Shown here one piece after another: positions 62,591-64,000 of a stretch of 64,000 nucleotides of DNA. The translations under genes and the position numbers were made by a program. The stretch's first letter is position 1; the number at the start of each line of letters is the position of its first letter. The notes below the pieces were generated by a model, which worked only from the letters and a program-made list of their open reading frames with translations, had not been told where the DNA came from and made no database searches. This DNA comes from Thermophagus sp052400625. GTDB taxonomy: Bacteria; Bacteroidota; Bacteroidia; Bacteroidales; Marinilabiliaceae. Where the stretch lies: the NCBI GenBank assembly GCA_052400625.1, contig JBQTGH010000006.1; one strand, written 5' to 3'.

Positions 62591-63250
62591 TTAGCTTCTA
62601 ACAAACTTACCCAAAGCTTCCATCAATTGAGGGCGATCATCGAGAGCAATTTTGGCTACGGCGTAGAAGTCACGCATCCAATCGTCCATTTCTGCGAGGG
62701 CTGCATCTTTGGCTTTTGTGGCATCTTGTGATTCACCTAACTCTCGCAGATAGTCAGCTCTGGCATTTTCTACATCAGCAATCAGTTGATTGGATTCAGT
62801 CAGATGCTCGGGAGTAATTTTCAGTCGAGCCAGTTTGCTTTGAATTTCATCGTCGTTCAGGGCCACTGAATAGAACTTTTTCACCGTTTCGAGCCATCTC
62901 ACATAGGCTTTAGGTAGCGTACCCAAGATGGCCAATTTTTCTTTGGTAACTTCATCGTTTCTAAAAATAACTTTAGCTTTTTTCCGGTCCAGAGCATACC
63001 GGTCGGCGAGATTAGCTCTCAGGTTAGCCCATTTTTGGTAGGATTCGGCCGTTTCATCATCTTCAATTTTATTGGCATCGTAGGCGGCTCGCGTTTTATT
63101 GAAAAGCGCCTTTCCCTGAGCAATGGTTTCGGCATCATACCCCAGTTCGGCCAAAGCTGAGGCAATTTCAGTCTGTTTTTCAGCGTTATCCAGCGAAACC
63201 CTGTATTGCTCAATAATTTCTGATTCGGAAAATCTTGGTCTCGTAGGCAT
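62591..63250 (-). CDS. Helical protein of unknown function
   Basis: 219 residues from ATG 63250 (a GTG two codons earlier is possible). Composition is almost wholly alpha-helical, rich in Ala, Glu, Lys and Asp, with heptad-like runs (A-E-K-Q-T-E-I-A-S-A-L-A-E-L). No signal peptide, membrane helix or catalytic motif. I recognise no named family, but similar 200-residue four-helix proteins occur in Bacteroidota. A ten-copy 21-bp tandem repeat lies about 95 bases upstream of its start. Confidence 0.8.
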   Translation of the reverse strand: MPTRPRFSESEIIEQYRVSLDNAEKQTEIASALAELGYDAETIAQGKALFNKTRAAYDANKIEDDETAESYQKWANLRANLADRYALDRKKAKVIFRNDEVTKEKLAILGTLPKAYVRWLETVKKFYSVALNDDEIQSKLARLKITPEHLTESNQLIADVENARADYLRELGESQDATKAKDAALAEMDDWMRDFYAVAKIALDDRPQLMEALGKFVRS

Positions 63251-63345
63251 AAGCACTCAATTTAATGTTAAACTTACAGACCTATTCAGAGGTCAAAGAT
63301 TCAATTAACCATATCATGTATAGAAATTAAAACTTTTTGACTACT

Positions 63346-63555
63346 GCTTCATGTTTCCCGAGCGTTGCTTCACGTTTCCCAAGTGTTGCTTCACGTTTCC
63401 CGAGCATTGCTTCACGTTTCCCAAGCGTTGCTTCATGTTTCCCAAGCATTGCTTTACGTTTCCCAAGCATTGCTTTACGTTTCCCAAGCATTGCTTTACG
63501 TTTCCCGAGCGTTGTTTCATGTTTCCCGAGTGTTGCTTCACGTTTCCCAAGCCCT
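63346..63555. repeat. Ten-copy 21-bp tandem repeat (minisatellite)
   Basis: Exactly ten 21-base units, from GCTTCATGTTTCCCGAGCGT at 63346 to 63555, without spacers. Copies differ only at a few fixed positions, nearly all C/T or G/A changes. Frames stay open on both strands because 21 is a multiple of three. Not a CRISPR: the units are contiguous and there are no spacers. Confidence 0.97.
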
Positions 63556-64000
63556 TTTACAACATTTTGTCCGGCTTTGCTTCATCCCCATCGGTCGTTG
63601 CTGAGAGAATTTAAGCAAATTCGCAAACGTTTATACGCAATACGTTAATTTAGGTTATAATAACACCCCTAATTTAACTTTAATTAACATCAATAACATC
63701 CAAAATGAAAAATTCTTTCCTGAAAAGCCCTTCGAATTAAAAGATTATTAAAGATTATTAACGCCTGACCGCAATAAATAAAAACCCCTTCCCCCTTGCT
63801 TTACGGCAAGATGAGATGAATTTAAAACTTTGGCAGTCTGAAGAATGGTTGGCATAAGAAAAGAATCAACCCGCGCAGCAGGCATGAAGTGCAAGCCCTT
63901 AAAGCCCCTTCTATTGCCATTGGGGATTCTTTGCTAAAAAAAATTATGATTTGGAAAAATATAACCGGAAAGATAATTTTACGTGTGTAAAAACCGGATC
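63556..64000. other. Right-end intergenic region, no gene seen
   Basis: About 445 bases to the window edge. A short tandem AAAGATTATT lies near 63738-63760. I see no coding frame or RNA gene; any gene to the right would start beyond the edge. Confidence 0.4.

Noticed and set aside
63341..63550. Open frames of 60-100 codons through the 21-bp array on both strands
   Set aside because: They exist only because the unit length is a multiple of three; four frames are open at once and there is no start context or family.
63346..63555. CRISPR array
   Set aside because: Repeats are contiguous with no unique spacers, and no cas genes are present.

Overview
The window comes from the chromosome of an AT-rich member of the Bacteroidota, most likely an anaerobic or facultative member of the Bacteroidales/Marinilabiliales. 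The evidence is internal. Several genes are preceded by the phylum's characteristic -7 box TAnnTTTG, and no Shine-Dalgarno sequences stand out. Aspartokinase and homoserine dehydrogenase are fused, and the E1 alpha and beta chains of a 2-oxoacid dehydrogenase are fused. A DUF4105 protein, secreted TPR proteins and a complete Na+-pumping oxaloacetate decarboxylase (oadGAB) are also present. No rRNA, prophage, CRISPR array or transposase gene was seen. Four tRNA genes and one structured 6S-like RNA are present.

Layout. Positions 1-6967 are read leftwards: two secreted or outer-membrane unknowns, a peroxiredoxin-like protein, then a DUF427 gene, a triple-rhodanese sulfurtransferase resembling EanB, an EgtD/EanA histidine methyltransferase and an NmrA-type reductase. 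The middle two look like the anaerobic ergothioneine pathway. After tRNA-Arg(ACG) a rightward operon (8029-13893) encodes an M23 peptidase, a TPR protein and a PIF1-like helicase fused to TPRs, meeting a TRIC-like channel gene tail to tail. Next come a URO-D family protein, oadGAB, ftsY, rimO, a large AsmA-like protein, and convergent with it an AddA/RecB-type helicase-nuclease. 29.7-35.4 kb holds a PhnP-like MBL hydrolase, asnA, an ApgM-type enzyme directly before thrC, and a TPR protein. 35.7-42.5 kb holds clpC (leftward), then gyrA and a TPR protein (rightward). 43-56.6 kb is nearly all leftward: serine hydrolase, DUF4105/Lnb-like protein, pyrD-pyrK, an XRE regulator, flavodoxin, 2-oxoacid dehydrogenase E1 and E2, and thrA. 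The right end carries prfC, a DUF2179/DUF5698 membrane protein, an exonuclease/GIY-YIG fusion, the 6S-like RNA, a long imperfect palindrome, tRNA-Gly(GCC)-tRNA-Leu(GAG), and a helical protein with a 21-bp minisatellite upstream.

How the genes fit together. thrA, the ApgM-like gene and thrC can make threonine from aspartate if the ApgM-like enzyme serves as homoserine kinase; no GHMP-type thrB is visible. asnA also draws on aspartate. pyrD/pyrK catalyse the fourth step of UMP synthesis, with electrons leaving through the PyrK iron-sulfur flavoprotein. oadGAB couples oxaloacetate decarboxylation to Na+ export.

The most striking unexplained feature is a dispersed element of about 100 nt. It occurs at least five times, upstream of the TRIC-like, E1, thrA and AsmA genes and once with no gene behind it. 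It has a conserved GATGAAACGAGCATG 5' half, a CATGCGAGTTCCATC 3' half that can pair with it, an internal hairpin with some covariation, and a tail ending at or next to the start codon in three copies. I could not match it to a described riboswitch or RNA family.
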